Shown in pieces: positions 60,671 to 64,000 of a stretch of 64,000 nt of DNA (the stretch's first letter is position 1; every line of letters starts with the position of its first letter). The DNA lies in contig NZ_OY764866.1 of NCBI RefSeq assembly GCF_963668515.1, positions 62,001 to 126,000 of the forward strand, in the 5' to 3' direction. Both the position numbers and the translations under genes were made by a program. Source of the stretch: an uncultured Ilyobacter sp. (GTDB lineage Bacteria > Fusobacteriota > Fusobacteriia > Fusobacteriales > Fusobacteriaceae). The notes under the pieces are model-generated. The model ran no database searches, was not told where the DNA came from, and saw only the letters and a program-made list of their open reading frames with translations.

Positions 60671-61423
60671 ATGAAAAAAATAAGATATTTTATGATGGCA
60701 ATTTTTTTTATGGCAATGACTGTGACCTGTATAGGGGCATCGGTAAAAGTGATCTCATACAAGATAGATGGTAAAGTTTATGAAGGATATTACTCTATAA
60801 ACAAGTCCCCTGATGCTCCTCTAGTACTTCTTGTCCATGACTGGGACGGACTCACAGATTACGAAATTCAGCGTGCCGAGATGCTAGCAGATTTGGGGTA
60901 CTCTGTTTTCGCCGTGGATCTTTTTGGAAAAGGGATACGCCCTACAGAGGTGAAAGATAGACGTCAGCACACAGGAGAACTCTATGCTGACCGCCAGAAA
61001 ATGCGTTCACTTATGCTAGGAGCCCTTGAAGTGGCCAGATTAAAGGGAGGAAACATCCATAATGCTGTGGCCATGGGTTATTGCTTCGGAGGTGCCGCAG
61101 TACTTGAATTTGCCCGCTCAGGTATAAACCTCAAAGGTTTTGCTACTTTTCACGGAGGACTAAGTACTCCTGAGGGACAGGACTATTCCAGAACCAAGGG
61201 GGAAATCCTAATTCTTCACGGTACAGCCGATGCAAACATCACAATGGATGACTTTGCAAAACTTGCAGTTGAGTTAGAAAAGAATGGAGTTTCTCACGAA
61301 ATGATAACTTACGGTGGCGCTCCTCATGCCTTTACTGTCTTTGGATCTAAAAGCTACAGAAAGGACGCAGATGAAAAATCCTGGAAACGGTTCACTGAGT
61401 TCCTGGATGAGACTCTGAAGTAA
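60671..61423 (+). CDS. Exported dienelactone hydrolase family protein
   Basis: A 250-residue alpha/beta hydrolase with a signal peptide (MMAIFFMAMTVTCIGA region, cleavage near residue 23). The nucleophile elbow is MGYCFGGAAVLEF (Cys, as in dienelactone hydrolases), the acid is in HGTADANITMDDF and the base in GGAPHAFTVFG, so the Cys-Asp-His triad is intact. The substrate is unknown, and an esterase on cell-surface or environmental lactones is possible. GGAGGAG precedes the start. Confidence 0.9.
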   Translation: MKKIRYFMMAIFFMAMTVTCIGASVKVISYKIDGKVYEGYYSINKSPDAPLVLLVHDWDGLTDYEIQRAEMLADLGYSVFAVDLFGKGIRPTEVKDRRQHTGELYADRQKMRSLMLGALEVARLKGGNIHNAVAMGYCFGGAAVLEFARSGINLKGFATFHGGLSTPEGQDYSRTKGEILILHGTADANITMDDFAKLAVELEKNGVSHEMITYGGAPHAFTVFGSKSYRKDADEKSWKRFTEFLDETLK

Positions 61424-61433
61424 ATAAACTATA

Positions 61434-61466
61434 ACAAAACACCGAGTAAAACCGGTGTTTTGTTTT
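61434..61466 (+). terminator. Terminator between the hydrolase and mprF
   Basis: ACAAAACACCG and CGGTGTTTTGT form a perfect stem with an eight-base loop, followed by TTTTG. The plus-strand gene ends 11 bases earlier; the leftward mprF ends 41 bases further right. Confidence 0.88.
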
Positions 61467-61506
61467 GTGCTATTATCACTCAAAATTAATCCTGTAAATG
61501 AGTAAT

Positions 61507-64000
61507 CTATTTTTTAATAATCTCTTTCAAACCCCCTGAAACCAGTACATAAATATCCTTTAAGACATTTAAAAGTGACAGATCTCCTGAAAAAACGATA
61601 TATTTTGGGCGCCATTGTGGAGAAAATTTATCCTTATAATTTCTCAGACCCTTAAAGTTATAAAAGTGTCCACCAAGATTGAAGACAAAATTTCCAAAAC
61701 GATTCCAAAATTTAGAGAGTTCACGTCCTTCTATTCCAGACAGAGGAGCCATCCCCAGGTTGAACCATTTATAATTATTCTCCTTACCCCAAAGCATAAG
61801 GTTTATAAATAAAAATTCCATGACAGAATCTGGAGAAACTGGCCTGTACCTCATTAGGTCTACAGAAAGTTCATTTTTACTTGAGGTTTCCCAAAGGTTG
61901 CAAAAGGCAGTTATTTTTCCATCCTTTTCTATAACTCCTACCCTAAAGTTTTTTATATAATCTTTATCAAAACTTCCGAGAGAGAATTTTTTTTCAGAAC
62001 CTTTTTTCAGATCAAGCCAGGTGTCTGAAATCTCCTCAAGCTCATCGATTACACTGTCTATCTCCATCTGCTCAATTATTCTAAAGGAACATCCATCTTT
62101 CTGCAGCTTGTTGTAGGTATATCTTAGTCCTTTCCGTGACCCTCCCTCAAGGGAAAACTCATATAAATCAACCACTGCCTCCTCTCCTATTTTTAGTACG
62201 TTTAATCCTATATCCAGATAGTAGTTGAGGTACTCTGTCCCCACTTCATAAAAGACGACTCTCTTACCATTTTTCATTGCTATTTCATAAAAAAGCCATA
62301 TGAGCTCAGAAATACCTTCGCTGTTCCCTACAGGGTCTCCCATGGCGATCATACTTTTACCACTGACTCCGTACATTATAAAAGAATCTCTATCCTTATC
62401 AAATATGATGGACTTATCCCCCATGAGGACTAAATTGGAGTATGTCTTCTCTGAGGTCATAAGTATTTTTCTGGCATCTTCGATTCCCTCGCCACTATTT
62501 TCCATGGTATAGTCGGTTACAGGTTTCAGAATCTTAGTAATGACGTAGAAGATTGTTGCTAGCGCTATTCCGAGAGTCGAACGTAAAAATCTAGGAGCAT
62601 TTTTTTTGAGCTCAAACTGCCACCAAAGTTCCCTGGAATATTCTACGTGCTTATAAGAAAAAAATCCTATCCAAAGAGCTGATGCAGTCGCTAAAAATAT
62701 TAACAAAATCCCGTTTCCACTCAAATAACTAGTCAGTGCCGAAGCCTTTCTATAAAAATGTTTTTTCGAAGGAATCAAAAGAAGAAGTATCACAAGGAGC
62801 AAAAGTGCTTCTTCGTAGTTTAATCCTTTTAAAAGAGAAGAGATAATCCCTATAATCAAAAGAAATATGGATATAAAATAGGCACTGTTCAACCTCCGTT
62901 TTATGCCTGTGGCCAGCATCAAAAGCAAAAAACCTGTAATACTTCCTATAAAATGAGAAACCTCTAAAGTGGCAACTGAAAAAAATCTCCCCAGCCATTC
63001 TATCCGCCATAATTCCGAAGGAGTAAAACCAGAAAACAGCATTATGAATCCTCCGGCAAACATGCCAGTAGCCAGTACTATGGGAATAAAGGGTGCTATA
63101 AAACTATCAAAGAAATTTGTAAGTCGCGAAAAGAATTCCTTCTTAACGGAAACTTCATAAGCCCCCAGGAGAACAACGGCAAAAAATAAGGGGAGAAGAT
63201 AGTATATCAATCTATAAAGAATCAAACCGCTCAATATTTCATGGACAGATATAAACTGAGATAAAAATGAGATCATGATAAATTCAAAGGCCCCTATACC
63301 CCCTGGAAGGTTGCTTACAATACCGATGAGCTGTCCAGTTACAAATATAGATATAAATGTAAAAAAATGTATTTTAGATGTACTAGGTAAAAGAACGTAA
63401 AGTACACTTCCGGCGACACTCCACTCAAATACCGATAAAGATATCTGAATAAAAGAGATGGGCAAGGATGGAAATTCAAAACGCCAGTTTATATATTTTG
63501 ATCCCATTGAAAACAAAACATAGCATAAAGTCAATAATATAAAAATTATCCCTATCTCTCTGTTATCCTCTAAGAAAAAATTAAATTTGTAAGGAATTGT
63601 CACAGGCCAAAAAGTAAAGACAAAACCTCCTGTGGCAATAAGACCTATCCACGAGGTGGAATAGCAAAAGGTAATCAGTTTTATTATTTTATTATAGGGA
63701 ACCCCCCACAGGGAATAAAATCTGAATCTTATGGCAGATGAGCTGAGGGCTGAAATTCCCAGATTATTTCCGAAAGCCCGGCTGACAAAGGATACAAAAA
63801 TTATTTTATAATATTCAAAATTTAATCCTGTGTACCTCAAGGCAAGAGAATCTAAAAAAATTAAAAGAATATAACTTAAAATAGACAAAAAGATAGATAA
63901 TAAAATCATATCCCCCTTTATTTCTAAAACTGCATTTTTAATATCCGTGTAGCTATAATTTGCGAGCTCTTTTTGAATTAAAATTATTGCTGCTATAAAA
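61507..64000 (-). CDS. mprF: Lysylphosphatidylglycerol synthetase/flippase MprF, N-terminus beyond the window
   Basis: Over 830 residues are visible. The N-terminal two thirds are multi-spanning (flippase), with SRAFGNNLGISALSSSAIRF and YSLWGVPYNKIIK matching MprF. The C-terminal third (about the last 300 residues) is the cytosolic lysyl-tRNA-dependent synthase (DUF2156): MYGVSGKSMIAMGDPVGN, LRYTYNKLQKDGCSFRI and FNLGMAPLSGIEGREL. A start at 63909 is possible but its SD spacing is short, and the frame stays open to the edge encoding ELANYSYTDIKNAV, a known MprF N-terminal pattern. The gene therefore starts beyond 64000. It would add lysine to phosphatidylglycerol, reducing negative surface charge and conferring cationic-peptide resistance. 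Confidence 0.93.
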   Translation of the reverse strand, partial: FIAAIILIQKELANYSYTDIKNAVLEIKGDMILLSIFLSILSYILLIFLDSLALRYTGLNFEYYKIIFVSFVSRAFGNNLGISALSSSAIRFRFYSLWGVPYNKIIKLITFCYSTSWIGLIATGGFVFTFWPVTIPYKFNFFLEDNREIGIIFILLTLCYVLFSMGSKYINWRFEFPSLPISFIQISLSVFEWSVAGSVLYVLLPSTSKIHFFTFISIFVTGQLIGIVSNLPGGIGAFEFIMISFLSQFISVHEILSGLILYRLIYYLLPLFFAVVLLGAYEVSVKKEFFSRLTNFFDSFIAPFIPIVLATGMFAGGFIMLFSGFTPSELWRIEWLGRFFSVATLEVSHFIGSITGFLLLMLATGIKRRLNSAYFISIFLLIIGIISSLLKGLNYEEALLLLVILLLLIPSKKHFYRKASALTSYLSGNGILLIFLATASALWIGFFSYKHVEYSRELWWQFELKKNAPRFLRSTLGIALATIFYVITKILKPVTDYTMENSGEGIEDARKILMTSEKTYSNLVLMGDKSIIFDKDRDSFIMYGVSGKSMIAMGDPVGNSEGISELIWLFYEIAMKNGKRVVFYEVGTEYLNYYLDIGLNVLKIGEEAVVDLYEFSLEGGSRKGLRYTYNKLQKDGCSFRIIEQMEIDSVIDELEEISDTWLDLKKGSEKKFSLGSFDKDYIKNFRVGVIEKDGKITAFCNLWETSSKNELSVDLMRYRPVSPDSVMEFLFINLMLWGKENNYKWFNLGMAPLSGIEGRELSKFWNRFGNFVFNLGGHFYNFKGLRNYKDKFSPQWRPKYIVFSGDLSLLNVLKDIYVLVSGGLKEIIKK

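Overview
The window is AT-rich, gene-dense bacterial DNA. Its gene content suggests an anaerobic Fusobacteriota-type organism, possibly of the Ilyobacter/Propionigenium kind. That is an inference from several CoA-disulfide-reductase and rhodanese genes, GerW/YtfI-like genes, threonine aldolase under a glycine riboswitch, a meso-diaminopimelate lysine pathway and EPS/MprF envelope genes. No rRNA, tRNA, CRISPR array or transposase gene was seen.

Layout. 1-1.0 kb: an arsR-permease operon (the permease runs off the left edge) with a perfect inverted-repeat operator, and an Hsp20 gene. 2-6 kb: a gerW/ytfI pair, a decayed gene remnant and a DUF262/DUF1524 (GmrSD-like) defence protein. 6-10.5 kb: an AbrB regulator with a four-domain CoADR-rhodanese-TusA-DsrE sulfur protein, then a secreted Ser-rich leucine-rich-repeat protein. 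10.6-16 kb: a purine permease under a guanine-type riboswitch, a membrane-HNH-WYL-like protein, and threonine aldolase plus a flavin disulfide reductase behind a tandem glycine riboswitch. 16-23.4 kb: a triple-rhodanese lipoprotein, a DUF1540 protein, a NitT/TauT-type ABC transporter, a PhnA-like zinc protein, a flavin reductase and psuG. 23.5-33.4 kb: every enzyme of the acetylase route from aspartate to lysine. Eight genes sit behind an L-box riboswitch, and the N-acetyl-DAP deacetylase candidate is divergent. 34-39.8 kb: a patatin, a cysteine desulfurase divergent from a second CoADR, a small leader-like unit, three tandem 48-residue paralogues, and a shrunken chorismate-synthase relative. 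40-54.5 kb: an exopolysaccharide locus (wzz, initiating transferase, GDP-fucose genes, wzx, wzy, four transferases/modifiers, ugd). 54.7-64 kb: small envelope and secreted proteins, L,D-transpeptidase, dienelactone hydrolase and mprF, which runs off the right edge.

The most unusual structure is a family of long intergenic elements at 1321-1871, 20293-20905, 33435-34165, 55175-55788 and 57875-58709. Two copies keep 14-bp terminal inverted repeats flanked by 6-bp direct repeats (GAGTTA and TAAATA), which is the signature of a non-autonomous transposable element. Inside, they carry one to three copies of a 120-bp unit rich in CACGAAT/CACAGAG phrases. The unit is followed by one of two structured tails. 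One tail, present three times, folds into a long-range stem, and its substitutions are all converted to G-U pairs.

Three riboswitches (guanine, tandem glycine, lysine) each end in a recognisable intrinsic terminator, so metabolite-controlled attenuation is a major regulatory mode here.
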